Program-made: the position numbers and the translations under genes
Shown here: in pieces, positions 45,366 through 53,603 of the stretch
How positions within the stretch are numbered: position 1 is the first letter of the stretch
Layout of the letters: the number at the start of each line of letters is the position of its first letter
The notes under the pieces: generated by a model
What the model was told of the DNA's origin: nothing
Databases searched by the model: none
What the model saw: the letters and a program-made list of their open reading frames with translations, nothing else
NCBI RefSeq assembly: GCF_026341035.1
Contig: NZ_JAPEOQ010000001.1
Coordinates: forward strand, 2,294,001 to 2,358,000
Direction: 5' to 3'
DNA: 64,000 nt
Source of the DNA: Streptomyces sp. NBC_01016
Lineage (GTDB): Bacteria > Actinomycetota > Actinomycetes > Streptomycetales > Streptomycetaceae

Positions 45366-46850
45366 ATGACGACATTGACACGTGGTACCGACACGCTGAC
45401 GCGTGACGCCCTGACCGTCCTCCAGCCCGGGTTCACCGGCACGTCCGCGCCCGACTGGCTGCTGCGCCGGCTCGGCGAGGGCCTGGCGTCGGTCGGGCTG
45501 TTCGGACGCAATATCGCCACCCCCGAGCAACTGGCCGCCCTCACCGCCCAATTGCGGTCCGAGCGCGGTGACGTCCTGGTCGCCATCGACGAGGAGGGCG
45601 GTGACGTCACCCGCCTCGAGGTGCGCACCGGCTCGTCCTTCCCGGGCAACCACGCGCTCGGCGCGGTCGACGACGCGGCGCTGACCCGCGCGGTGGCCGC
45701 CGAGCTCGGCCACCGCCTCGCCGAGTGCGGGGTCAACCTCAACTGGGCGCCCTCCGCGGACGTCAACGCCAACCCGGACAACCCGGTGATCGGCGTACGG
45801 TCCTTCGGCGCGGACCCCGCGCTCGTGGCCCGGCACACCGCCGCGTACGTCGAGGGCCTGCAGGCCGCGGGCGTCGCCGCCTGTACGAAGCACTTCCCCG
45901 GGCACGGGGACACGGCGGTCGACTCGCACCACGACGTGCCGCGCATCGACGTCGACCTGGACGTCCTGCACTCCCGTGACCTCGCGCCGTTCCGGGCGGC
46001 GATCGCGGCGGGCTCGCGGGCCGTGATGAGCGCGCACATCCTGGTGCCCGCGCTCGACCCCGAGTACCCGGCAACGTTGTCGCGGCGGATCCTCACGGGC
46101 CTGCTGCGCGAGGAGTTCGGCTACGAGGGACTGATCGTCACGGACGGCATGGAGATGAAGGCCATCTCCGGCACGTACGGCATCGAGCGCGGCAGCGTCC
46201 TCGCCATCGCCGCGGGCGCCGACGCGATCTGCGTGGGCGGCGGGCTCGCCGACGACGACACGGTGCTGCGGCTCCGCGACGCCCTGGTGGGCGCGGTGCG
46301 CTCCGGTGAACTCCCGGAGGAACGCCTCGCGGACGCGGCGGCGCGGGTGCGTGCGTTGTCGAAGTGGGCGACGGCGTCGGGCCGCACCGGGACCTCGGAG
46401 GGCAACCCCGAGGTGGGTCTGGCCGCGGCGCGCCGTGCGGTCACGGTGACCCGTGGGGGAGACGGGGCGCCGGTCTCGGGCCCCGTGCACGTGGCCGCCT
46501 TCACGCCGGTCGCCAACATCGCGGTCGGCGACGAGACCCCCTGGGGCGTCGCCGCCGAACTCGAACGCCTGCTGCCCGGCACCACGACCGGCTCCTACAC
46601 CGGCCCCGACGCCGGCCACGCCGCCCTTGCCGCCGCGGGGGAGCGGCGAGTGGTGGCGGTGGTTCGCGACGAGCATCGCCACCTGTGGATGTCCGGGGCC
46701 CTGGACGACCTGCTGTCCGCCCGCCCGGACACGGTCGTCGTGGAAATGGGCGTCCCCCAGGCCCCACCCCGCGGCGCGCTGCACATCGCTACGCATGGTG
46801 CGGCGAGGGTGTGCGGGGTCGCTGCGGCGGAGGCGATCACGGGGGCTTGA
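45366..46850 (+). CDS. GH3 beta-N-acetylglucosaminidase (das cluster)
   Basis: 494 aa, no signal peptide, so it acts inside the cell. GH3/NagZ signature: KHFPGHGDTAVDSHHDVP (the Asp-His general acid dyad lies in this loop) and the nucleophile Asp in GLIVTDGMEMKAISG. Expected to split imported chitobiose into GlcNAc (or GlcNAc-1-P, since some members are phosphorylases). Last gene of the das operon, nine bases after dasC, with translation probably coupled. Called dasD in some streptomycetes. Confidence 0.9.
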   Translation: MTTLTRGTDTLTRDALTVLQPGFTGTSAPDWLLRRLGEGLASVGLFGRNIATPEQLAALTAQLRSERGDVLVAIDEEGGDVTRLEVRTGSSFPGNHALGAVDDAALTRAVAAELGHRLAECGVNLNWAPSADVNANPDNPVIGVRSFGADPALVARHTAAYVEGLQAAGVAACTKHFPGHGDTAVDSHHDVPRIDVDLDVLHSRDLAPFRAAIAAGSRAVMSAHILVPALDPEYPATLSRRILTGLLREEFGYEGLIVTDGMEMKAISGTYGIERGSVLAIAAGADAICVGGGLADDDTVLRLRDALVGAVRSGELPEERLADAAARVRALSKWATASGRTGTSEGNPEVGLAAARRAVTVTRGGDGAPVSGPVHVAAFTPVANIAVGDETPWGVAAELERLLPGTTTGSYTGPDAGHAALAAAGERRVVAVVRDEHRHLWMSGALDDLLSARPDTVVVEMGVPQAPPRGALHIATHGAARVCGVAAAEAITGA

Positions 46851-46868
46851 CGTGCCGCCGCCACCCCG

Positions 46869-46936
46869 GCCGCCTTGGGCAATCTGCCGCCTGGGGCGGC
46901 AGGGTGGGCAAGGCGGCACCCCGGCGCGGGCAGCGC
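46869..46936. repeat. Dispersed 68-bp intergenic repeat, copy B (inverted)
   Basis: Reverse complement of 7802-7869 with one difference. It begins 19 bp after the GH3 stop. The 379-bp spacer 46851-47229 holds no gene: it is filled by this element, a 39-bp direct repeat pair, a GGGGCTCCGCCCCGGACC-type element (46975-46998, also at 20601-20624) and the nagB terminator. Confidence 0.87.
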
Positions 46937-47155
46937 TTTCGGTAGGCGTCCACCCCGCCTCCCGGGCCCACGCCTCGGGGCTCCGCCCCGGACCCCGCTG
47001 CTCAATCGCCGCAGGGGCTTGATTTGCCCACCCGTAGGCAATGGCCCGGCTCCCGCCCATCTCCCACCCACCCGCCCCCTCCGGGGGCGTCGGCCCGACG
47101 GGGCGCCACCCCGACGGGGCAGCGCCTTCGGTAGGCGTCCACCCCGGCTCCCGGG
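46928..47155. repeat. 39-bp direct repeat pair in the GH3-nagB spacer
   Basis: Copies at 46928-46966 and 47117-47155 differ at two of 39 positions; the shared core is CGGTAGGCGTCCACCCCG. The first copy overlaps the edge of the 68-bp dispersed element. Confidence 0.8.
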
Positions 47156-47174
47156 AACTCCCGGGTACACGCAA

Positions 47175-47211
47175 CGGTGCCGGTCACCCCGAGCGGGGGT
47201 GACCGGCACCG
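47175..47211 (-). terminator. nagB terminator
   Basis: Perfect 16-bp stem CGGTGCCGGTCACCCC / GGGGTGACCGGCACCG with a 5-nt loop, 19 bp after the nagB stop. Confidence 0.87.
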
Positions 47212-47229
47212 TCACGTGACGCGGCAGGC

Positions 47230-48015
47230 CTACAGCCCCTGCCACTCCGGCTTGTTGACGTACGTGTGGCGGAAGTAGTCCGCGAGCTTCAGCTTCGACG
47301 CGGCGCCCTCGTCCACCACCACGGTCGCGTGCGGATGCAGCTGGAGCGCGGACGCCGGCACCACGGAGGCGACCGGCCCCTCGACGGTCGCGGCCACCGC
47401 ATCCGCCTTGCCCTCACCCGTGGCGAGCAGCACCAGGTGCCGCGCCTCCAGGATCGTCCCGATGCCCTGCGTGATCACATGCCGCGGCACCTGGCTCAGG
47501 TCCCCGTCGAAGAACCGCGCGTTGTCCGCGATGGTCTGCTCGGTCAGCGTCTTGATCCGGGTCCGCGAGGCGAGCGAGGAACACGGTTCGTTGAACCCGA
47601 TGTGCCCGTCCGTGCCGATCCCCAGCAACTGCAGATCCACACCCCCGGCCTCGACCAGCGCACTGTCGTACGCCTCGCACGCGGCCTGCACGTCGGCGGC
47701 GCTGCCGTCGGGCCCCATGAACGCGGCCTCGCCGAGACCGAGCGGCTCGACGACCTGCCGCAGCACCGTCGCCCGGTACGACTCGGGGTGCCCGGTCGGC
47801 AGCCCCACGTACTCGTCGAGCTGGGCGATCCGCGCCTTCGACGCATCGACCGCACCGGCGCGCACCTGGGCCGCCAACGCCTCGTAGATGGGCAGCGGAG
47901 TCGAGCCGGTGGCCACACCGAGCAGCGCGTCGGGCTTGCGCCGCAGCAGCTGGGCCATGGCCTCGGCGATGAGCTCGCCACCTGCCTTGGCGTCCGGAAC
48001 GATCACAACTTCCAC
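47230..48015 (-). CDS. nagB: Glucosamine-6-phosphate deaminase NagB
   Basis: 261 aa. Converts GlcN-6-P to fructose-6-P and ammonia, lowering the DasR effector. Motifs: LLGVATGSTPLPIYEAL, AQLDEYVGLP with the catalytic Asp region, LLGIGTDGHIGFNEP with His, and HVITQGIGTILEAR. GTG 48015 begins VEVVIVPDAKAGGELIAEAM, the normal start; the frame is open to 48084 but that covers the operator. A dre at 48055-48070 lies 40 bp upstream. Confidence 0.96.
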   Translation of the reverse strand: MEVVIVPDAKAGGELIAEAMAQLLRRKPDALLGVATGSTPLPIYEALAAQVRAGAVDASKARIAQLDEYVGLPTGHPESYRATVLRQVVEPLGLGEAAFMGPDGSAADVQAACEAYDSALVEAGGVDLQLLGIGTDGHIGFNEPCSSLASRTRIKTLTEQTIADNARFFDGDLSQVPRHVITQGIGTILEARHLVLLATGEGKADAVAATVEGPVASVVPASALQLHPHATVVVDEGAASKLKLADYFRHTYVNKPEWQGL

Positions 48016-48054
48016 GCTGGGCCTGCCGTTCTGGTCAGAGGAGACGGGATGACA

Positions 48055-48070
48055 TGTGGTATAGACCAAT
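48055..48070. promoter_or_regulatory. dre between nagB and the SIS gene
   Basis: TGTGGTATAGACCAAT, 12 of 16 to the dre consensus. It lies 40 bp before nagB and 199 bp before the divergent SIS-domain gene, so it could serve both. Confidence 0.82.
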
Positions 48071-48268
48071 CTAACAGAGCGCAACCCCGCCAGTCAGGCC
48101 CTTCACCACACCTCTTCGTCCATGCCTTCGTCCATGCTCGACGCTGCGCTGTGGCTCGGCACCTCGAAGCGTCCGGTGGGCGGCGCGGGCCCCCACCGGC
48201 CACAGTGGAAGGTGCCGGAGCCGACGCGGCCCGGCCCCGGCCCCCGTCGCCCCACCGGAGGTGCCCGT

Positions 48269-49333
48269 ATGAACGCCACCCCGTCCGACCCGGAGCGCCC
48301 CGGTCGGATCATGACGCGGGAGATGCACGAGCAGCCCGACGTGCTCCGGCGTCTCCTCGCCACCGGCGCCCCGCGCATCCAGGACGTGGCCCGCCGGGTC
48401 GCCGACAGGGCCCCGCGCTTCGTCCTGCTCACCGCCCGCGGCACCTCCGACCACGCCGCGCTCTACGCCAAGTACCTCCTGGAGATCCGGCTCGGCCTGC
48501 CCTGCGGCCTCGCCTCGATGTCCACCACGACGGCCTACGGCGCCCGCCCCGATCTGCGCGACGTACTGGTCATCACCGTCAGCCAGTCCGGCGGCTCGCC
48601 CGACCTGGTCGCCTCGACGAAGGCCGCCCGAGAGGCCGGCGCGATCACCCTCGCCGTGACCAACAACCCGGACTCCCCGCTGGCCGCCGTCTCCGAGCAC
48701 CACATCGACATCATGGCGGGACCGGAGAAGGCGCTGCCCGCGACGAAGACGTACACCGCCTCGCTGCTCGCCCTGTACCTCTTCGTGGAGGGCCTGCGCG
48801 GCGGCGACGGAGCGGCCGCCGCCGTGCTGCCCGACCACGCCGACCAGGTCCTCGCGCGTCAGGACGAGGTCCGCACCCTGGCCGCCCGCTACCGCTTCGC
48901 CGGCCGCATGGTGATCACCTCCCGCGGTTACGGCTATCCGACCGCCAAGGAAGCGGCCCTCAAGCTGATGGAGACCAGCTACATCCCCGCCCTCGCGTAC
49001 TCCGGCGCCGATCTGCTGCACGGCCCGCTCGCCATGGTCGACAACATCTCCCCGGTGATCGCCGTGGTCACCGACGGCCGGGGCGGTGACGCCCTGCAAC
49101 CTGTCCTCGACCGGCTCCGCGGGCGCGGGGCCGATCTGATGGTGGTCGGTCCGCAGGCCCAGGTGGACCGCGCCTCCGCCGGCTTCGTCCTGCCGACCGC
49201 CGGGGTGGCCGAGGAGGTGCAGCCGGTGCTCGAAATCCTCCCTCTCCAACTTCTCGCGTACGAGGTGACCATCGCCCGTGGCCAGGACCCCGACGCCCCG
49301 CGCGCCCTCGCGAAGGTGACGGAGACGCGATGA
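48269..49333 (+). CDS. SIS-domain sugar isomerase/deaminase (GlmS isomerase-half, NagB-II/AgaS-like)
   Basis: 354 aa with two SIS domains: FVLLTARGTSDHAALYAKYLL and TVSQSGGSPDLVA (sugar-phosphate loop) in the first, TSRGYGYPTAKEAALKLMET and SGADLLHGPLAM in the second. It lacks the glutaminase domain of GlmS, so a GlcN-6-P deaminase/isomerase role like NagB-II is likely. ATG 48269 has GGAGG seven bases upstream, so the longer frame from 48122 is not needed. Divergent from nagB with a shared dre, which fits aminosugar metabolism. Confidence 0.84.
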   Translation: MNATPSDPERPGRIMTREMHEQPDVLRRLLATGAPRIQDVARRVADRAPRFVLLTARGTSDHAALYAKYLLEIRLGLPCGLASMSTTTAYGARPDLRDVLVITVSQSGGSPDLVASTKAAREAGAITLAVTNNPDSPLAAVSEHHIDIMAGPEKALPATKTYTASLLALYLFVEGLRGGDGAAAAVLPDHADQVLARQDEVRTLAARYRFAGRMVITSRGYGYPTAKEAALKLMETSYIPALAYSGADLLHGPLAMVDNISPVIAVVTDGRGGDALQPVLDRLRGRGADLMVVGPQAQVDRASAGFVLPTAGVAEEVQPVLEILPLQLLAYEVTIARGQDPDAPRALAKVTETR

Positions 49334-49460
49334 GCCGCGAATGAACCGGACGGGCTCGGCACTCGTGCAGGGGTACGGACGTTGAAGTGGACGTGGGGGC
49401 GGGTGCGATCGTCGGAGAAACAGACGAGAACAAACCTCAGCCGACGCATAGACATGGGAG

Positions 49461-49476
49461 AATGGTCTAGTCCACA
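49461..49476 (+). promoter_or_regulatory. dre in front of the small RNA
   Basis: AATGGTCTAGTCCACA, 12 of 16 to the dre consensus. It lies directly upstream of TAACTG (49482-49487, candidate -10) and the structured RNA, and 256 bp before the pdtaS-like gene, so the sRNA is the natural target. Confidence 0.78.
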
Positions 49477-49489
49477 ATGCGTAACTGTA

Positions 49490-49650
49490 GCTTCCGCCCT
49501 CCCCGCACAGGAGGACGGACAGAGGACCCGACGCTCTCTGCCCTGACCGCGTCGGATCCTCGATCGGCAGCCGGGACCGCACACCTGGAAGCCGGTGCAC
49601 CTGAAGGGCTGCGGTGCTAGGGGAAGGGCTGAGGGTCCCGACCCCCGGCG
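49490..49650 (+). ncRNA. Structured small RNA, scr5239-like
   Basis: The 398-bp gap 49334-49731 has no convincing ORF but strong consecutive hairpins: 49494-49518 (CCGcCCTCC / GGAGGaCGG), 49522-49561 (GAGGAcCCGACGC / GCGTCGGaTCCTC) and 49567-49612 (GCAGCC / GGCTGC with an inner CACC/GGTG). A dre and TAACTG -10 lie just upstream. In S. coelicolor the sRNA scr5239 (about 159 nt, affecting agarase and metabolic genes and controlled by DasR) lies between SCO5238 and SCO5239, the same place relative to this kinase. Ends are approximate. Confidence 0.78.
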
Positions 49651-49731
49651 CCGCGGCCCGTCGGTCTTTCGAGGGCCCCGCCGCTCGTCGTCCCTTTCGG
49701 CGCCCCGAGTCCCGGCGGTTAAGCTCGGCTC

Positions 49732-51207
49732 GTGCCCTCCATGAACGATCTCGTACGCCAGCACACCGCCCTCGGTGACTCCGATCTCGAGTGGCTCCAC
49801 CTGCTGGTCTCGGAGTGGCAGTTGCTCTCCGACCTCTCCTTCGCCGACCTCGTCCTGTGGGTTCCCACCCATGACGGCACGCGATACGTCTCCGTGGCCC
49901 AGATGCGGCCCAACACCGGGCCCACGTCCTACCAGGACGACATGGTCGGCCACCTCGTCCCGCGCGGCCGCCGCCCGATGCTGGACGTCGCGCTCGACGA
50001 GGGCCGCATCGTGCGCGAGGGCGACCCCGAGTGGCGCGAGGAGGTCCCGGTGCGGGTGGAGTCCATCCCCGTACGCAGGGAGGGCCGGGTCCTCGGCGTC
50101 ATCGCGCGCAACACCAACCTGCTGACCGTCCGGACGCCCTCGCGCCTGGAGCTGACCTATCTGCAGTCGGCCTCCGACCTCGCGCAGATGATCGCGGCCG
50201 GCACCTTCCCGTTCCCCGACCAGCAGGTCGACATGGACGCCTCCCCGCGCGCGGGCGACGGCCTGATCCGGCTCGACGCGGACGGCGTGGTCCAGTACGC
50301 CTCGCCCAACGCCCTGTCCGCGTACCACCGGTTGGGCTTCCAGGCCGATCTCGTCGGCCACCACCTCGGCACGACGACGGCCGAACTCGCCCCGTCCCGC
50401 GGCCCGGTGGACGAGGCGCTCGCCAAGGTGGCCAGCGGCTGGGCGCCGCGCGAGTTCGACGTCGAGGGCGAGGAGGGCTCGATCCAGCTGCGCGCGATCC
50501 CGCTCAGCCCCAAGGGCACCCGCATCGGTTCGCTGGTCCTGCTGCGCGACGTCACCGAACTGCGCCGCCGGGAACGCGAGTTGATCACCAAGGACGCGAC
50601 CATCCGGGAGATCCACCACCGGGTGAAGAACAACCTCCAGACGGTCGCCGCCCTGCTCCGCCTCCAGGCCCGCCGCATCGGATCCGACCGGGGGCGCGAG
50701 GCCCTGGAGGAGGCGGTCCGCCGGGTCGGTTCCATCGCGATCGTGCACGAGACGCTCTCCCAGAACCTGGACGAGCGCGTGGAGTTCGACGAGATCGCGG
50801 ACCGCGTGCTCGCCATGGTGGCGGAGATCTCACCGGGTCAGGTGGTGGGCCGGCGCACCGGCCGCTTCGGCATCCTGGACGCCGAGGTGGCGACCCCGCT
50901 GTCCATGGTCCTCACCGAGGTGCTGCAGAACGCGCTGGAGCACGGCTTCCGGCAGGGCGACACCGGCAGCGTCGAGGTCTCGGCCGTGCGCGGCGGCACC
51001 AGCAAGGAGGCCCGACTCCTGGTCACCGTCCAGGACGACGGCGTCGGCCTGCCCGAGAACTTCGACCCGAAGCGCGCGGGGAACCTGGGCCTGCAGATCG
51101 TACGCACGTTGGTGGAGGGCGAGTTGGGCGGAACGTTCGACATGGTGCCCGCACCGGAGCGCGGCACGCAGGTCATCCTCGACATTCCCGTACGCAGCAG
51201 CAAATAG
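49732..51207 (+). CDS. Soluble sensor histidine kinase, PdtaS type (GAF-PAS-HisKA_2)
   Basis: 491 aa, no membrane helix. N-terminal GAF-like domain (residues 5-150), PAS (about 175-285), then the HisKA_2 phosphoacceptor H in IREIHHRVKNNLQTVAALLRLQ and a HATPase domain with VLTEVLQNALEHGF (N box) and DDGVGLPENFD (G box). Mycobacterial PdtaS signals to the ANTAR RNA-binding regulator PdtaR; no such gene is in the window. GTG 49732 has no RBS but TAAGCT ends six bases upstream, so it is probably leaderless. Converges with wblE, as in mycobacteria (whiB1). Confidence 0.9.
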   Translation: MPSMNDLVRQHTALGDSDLEWLHLLVSEWQLLSDLSFADLVLWVPTHDGTRYVSVAQMRPNTGPTSYQDDMVGHLVPRGRRPMLDVALDEGRIVREGDPEWREEVPVRVESIPVRREGRVLGVIARNTNLLTVRTPSRLELTYLQSASDLAQMIAAGTFPFPDQQVDMDASPRAGDGLIRLDADGVVQYASPNALSAYHRLGFQADLVGHHLGTTTAELAPSRGPVDEALAKVASGWAPREFDVEGEEGSIQLRAIPLSPKGTRIGSLVLLRDVTELRRRERELITKDATIREIHHRVKNNLQTVAALLRLQARRIGSDRGREALEEAVRRVGSIAIVHETLSQNLDERVEFDEIADRVLAMVAEISPGQVVGRRTGRFGILDAEVATPLSMVLTEVLQNALEHGFRQGDTGSVEVSAVRGGTSKEARLLVTVQDDGVGLPENFDPKRAGNLGLQIVRTLVEGELGGTFDMVPAPERGTQVILDIPVRSSK

Positions 51208-51250
51208 CCAACTGGCCGGCCGCGGCCCGCACGCGGCGGCCCGAACACAG

Positions 51251-51289
51251 CAGTGAGCCCCGGACCGTTGAACGGTCCGGGGCTCACTG
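51251..51289. terminator. Bidirectional terminator between pdtaS-like and wblE
   Basis: Perfect 19-bp inverted repeat, CAGTGAGCCCCGGACCGTT (51251-51269) around one central base, between convergent genes ending at 51207 and 51424. Confidence 0.88.
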
Positions 51290-51423
51290 TCGTCTCGTTG
51301 CCCGGGCTGTGTCCCGGGCTGAGCCTGGGGAGCATCGGGGGTACTGCGCGGCTGCGGCTCGGGGGCGGGAGATGCGTACTCGATGTACGCGCCGCCGGGC
51401 TCAGGCTCGAACGGGGTGGGGGA

Positions 51424-51681
51424 TCAGGCGGAGGCCTGACGGGCCCGGTTGCGAGCGGCGCGGCGCTTCATTGCGCGGCGCTCGTCCTCGCTGAGGCCAC
51501 CCCAGACGCCGGAGTCCTGGCCGGACTCGAGCGCCCACTGCAGGCACTGCTCCATGACGGGGCAGCGGCGGCAGACGGCCTTGGCTTCCTCGATCTGCAG
51601 CAGCGCGGGACCGGTGTTGCCGATGGGGAAGAACAGCTCGGGGTCTTCCTCGCGACAAACGGCGTTGTGACGCCAGTCCAT
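51424..51681 (-). CDS. wblE: WhiB-like iron-sulfur regulator WblE (WhiB1 orthologue)
   Basis: 85 aa. The four cluster cysteines are C9, C37, C40 and C46 (CRRCPVMEQC), followed by the turn GVWGGLSEDERR and a basic C-terminal DNA-binding tail (MKRRAARNRARQ). WhiB1/WblE proteins carry a [4Fe-4S] cluster that reacts with NO and bind the main sigma factor. AGGAGAGG precedes the ATG. Converges with the PdtaS-type kinase, an order conserved in actinobacteria. Confidence 0.96.
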   Translation of the reverse strand: MDWRHNAVCREEDPELFFPIGNTGPALLQIEEAKAVCRRCPVMEQCLQWALESGQDSGVWGGLSEDERRAMKRRAARNRARQASA

Positions 51682-52000
51682 GGCTGCTACCTCTCCTTGG
51701 TATTACGTGCAGGTTGCTTGTGAATGTGAACGCTTTCACGAATCCCCCAACAAGTGAACCGACGAACGTCACATCTGCGACGGATGTCCGTATCTTTGAG
51801 GAGGGGATTCGGGCTCTCTGTGGGGCCGATGTTTCGGGCCGTCCCGAGCGCCATGTAGAGATTCGCAAACCTCGGCGGCGGATACAACCCCTTCCGGAAA
51901 GTTTTTTTTGATTCCTCGGTGTCGGCTAGGTCACAGCCGTACTTCCATGGGGTGGATGCTGGCCCAAACGTTCGAGATGAAGGACTTTAGTCCCTTCCAC
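51682..52000. other. wblE upstream region, 319 bp without a gene
   Basis: Contains the wblE RBS (AGGAGAGG) and a near-palindrome GTGAACGCTTTCAC (51726-51739), 45 bp before the wblE start, of LacI-operator shape. A T-run (TTTTTTTT near 51904) lies on the plus strand. No ORF with Streptomyces codon use was found; the 3' part should hold the lipid-kinase terminator, but no clear stem was seen. Confidence 0.55.
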
Positions 52001-52969
52001 TCACACAATCACACGCAGTGCACGGCGTACGCCTGTGAACGTCACGCTGGTCCGCAGTCCCAGGTGGTCACCGTCCATCTGAAGGGGCAGGGGCGCCTTC
52101 GAATGCAAGGTGAAGTCCGTCAGGTCGTGGAGCGTAACCGCGTTCTTGCCGTGCGGTCCGCGCTCGGGTGTCGAGGCGAGCAGCTGGGTGCCGTAACGGG
52201 CCACCGCGGGGGTGGAGAGTTTCTTGAGTCCCAGCACGTCAAGGCCGGTGTCGAAGGACGCCTGGGGTGTCGGGTACAGCGGCCGGTTGCCCAGGAAGGA
52301 CCACGGCGACGTGTTGCTGACTATGGAGACGACGAGATCGGTGACCGGATCCTCGCCCGGCCGTTCGAGCGTGATCGTGCCGTGCCGGCGGTCGGCCTCG
52401 CCCAGAAACTGGCGCACGACCTGTCGCACGTACAGGGCATGCGTCGAACGCTTGCCGCGCTCTCGCTGCTGCTCCACCCGGCCCACGACGCCCGCGTCGA
52501 AGCCGAGGCCCGAGGCGAACGTGAACCAGCGGGCCGGCACGCCCTCGTCCTCCGTGCCCGCGGTGCCCGAGGCGAGGCCGAGGCCCACCGTGCGCCGACG
52601 GCCCTCGCGCAGGGCGTCCAGGAGCTGTCCCGTGGCCTCCACGGGGTGGTTCGGCAGGCCGAGGGCGCGCGCGAAGACGTTCGTGGAGCCGCCCGGGACG
52701 ACGGCGAGGCCGGGCAGCCGGTCGAGGTCGGGGCCGCCGTGCAGCAGACCGTTCACGACCTCGTTGACCGTGCCGTCGCCGCCGAGGGCGACGACAAGCT
52801 CGATGTCCTTGCTCTCCGCGGCCTGCCGGCCGAGGTCGCGCGCGTGGCCCCGGTACTCGGTGGTGACGGCCTCGAGCTTCATCTCGCTCGCCAAGGCGTG
52901 GATCAGGACATCACGCGTGCGCGCGCTGGTGGTGGTTGCCGCCGGATTGACCACGAGAAGTGCACGCAT
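52001..52969 (-). CDS. Diacylglycerol/sphingosine kinase family lipid kinase (YegS/DgkB-like)
   Basis: 322 aa. DAGKc motifs: RALLVVNPAATTTSA, LVVALGGDGTVNEVVNGLL (the GGDGT loop) and AVVPGGSTNVFARALGLP. Phosphorylates diacylglycerol or a similar lipid at the membrane surface. ATG 52969 (MRALLVVNP) lacks an RBS but follows TACGCT by seven bases, so leaderless. Divergent from a small membrane protein; its place beside whiB1 and pdtaS matches Rv3218-type synteny. Confidence 0.87.
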   Translation of the reverse strand: MRALLVVNPAATTTSARTRDVLIHALASEMKLEAVTTEYRGHARDLGRQAAESKDIELVVALGGDGTVNEVVNGLLHGGPDLDRLPGLAVVPGGSTNVFARALGLPNHPVEATGQLLDALREGRRRTVGLGLASGTAGTEDEGVPARWFTFASGLGFDAGVVGRVEQQRERGKRSTHALYVRQVVRQFLGEADRRHGTITLERPGEDPVTDLVVSIVSNTSPWSFLGNRPLYPTPQASFDTGLDVLGLKKLSTPAVARYGTQLLASTPERGPHGKNAVTLHDLTDFTLHSKAPLPLQMDGDHLGLRTSVTFTGVRRALRVIV

Positions 52970-53095
52970 GCAAGGCAGCGTACCCAGCGTCCTTGATCGG
53001 GCCCAGACCGAGGTGGGCGTCGGGTGAGAGTCCACACGGATTCCGCGTGGGGTCCGGGCTTCGGGACGGCGTCGGCAGGCGGCTACTCTGCAAAG

Positions 53096-53539
53096 GTGAC
53101 CTCAGAGCAGAACCCCGCCCCCGAAACCGACGCAGAAGACGGCCCCCGCCCCGGTCGGCTGACCGCCGCCGCGGCCCTGGCCGGGCTCGAAGGCCTCGCG
53201 CTCGTCGTGGGCGGTGCCTACATGCTGGTCGCCGGCCTGGCCGGGCACCCCGACAACCCGGAGCAGGCCGCCACCGGCGGTGTCACGCTCATCGTGCTCG
53301 CGCTGCTGCCGCTGTTCGCCGCGCGCGGACTGCTCGCCCGCAAGCGCTGGAGCCGCGGCCCCGCGATCATCACGCAGATCATGGCGCTGCCGGTCGCCTA
53401 CACGCTGTTGCAGGCCGACAGCATGGCCATCGGGGGCGGCATCGCGCTCGCCGCCGTGTCGATCGCCGCGCTGGTGCTGCTCGTCAACCAAGAGACCACG
53501 CGCGCGTTGGGCATCCGTACGCCGGGTTCCTCCCAGTAG
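53096..53539 (+). CDS. Integral membrane protein, four helices
   Basis: 147 aa with about four membrane segments (LTAAAALAGLEGLALVVGGAY, VTLIVLALLPLFAARGLL, AIITQIMALPVAYTLL, GIALAAVSIAALVLLV) and an acidic N terminus. GTG 53096 has TACTCT six bases upstream and no RBS (leaderless type); a longer in-frame start at 53024 would cover the promoter. Function unknown; conserved-looking, divergent from the lipid kinase. Confidence 0.78.
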   Translation: MTSEQNPAPETDAEDGPRPGRLTAAAALAGLEGLALVVGGAYMLVAGLAGHPDNPEQAATGGVTLIVLALLPLFAARGLLARKRWSRGPAIITQIMALPVAYTLLQADSMAIGGGIALAAVSIAALVLLVNQETTRALGIRTPGSSQ

Positions 53540-53542
53540 CTC

Positions 53543-53594
53543 GCACACGAGAAGGCGCCCGACGCGGATCCGCGTCGGGCGCCTTCTCGTGTGC
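53543..53594. terminator. 52-bp perfect palindrome, bidirectional terminator
   Basis: GCACACGAGAAGGCGCC at 53543 onward is mirrored exactly around 53568/53569 (centre GGATCC) to 53594, 26 bp per arm without mismatch. It begins 4 bp after one stop codon and ends 10 bp before the convergent sigH stop. Confidence 0.88.
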
Positions 53595-53603
53595 GTACGT
53601 GGG

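Noticed and set aside
49477..49620. 47-codon ORF starting MRNCSFRPP inside the sRNA region
   Set aside because: Only about 60% GC at third positions, no RBS, and the DNA forms strong RNA hairpins; treated as non-coding.
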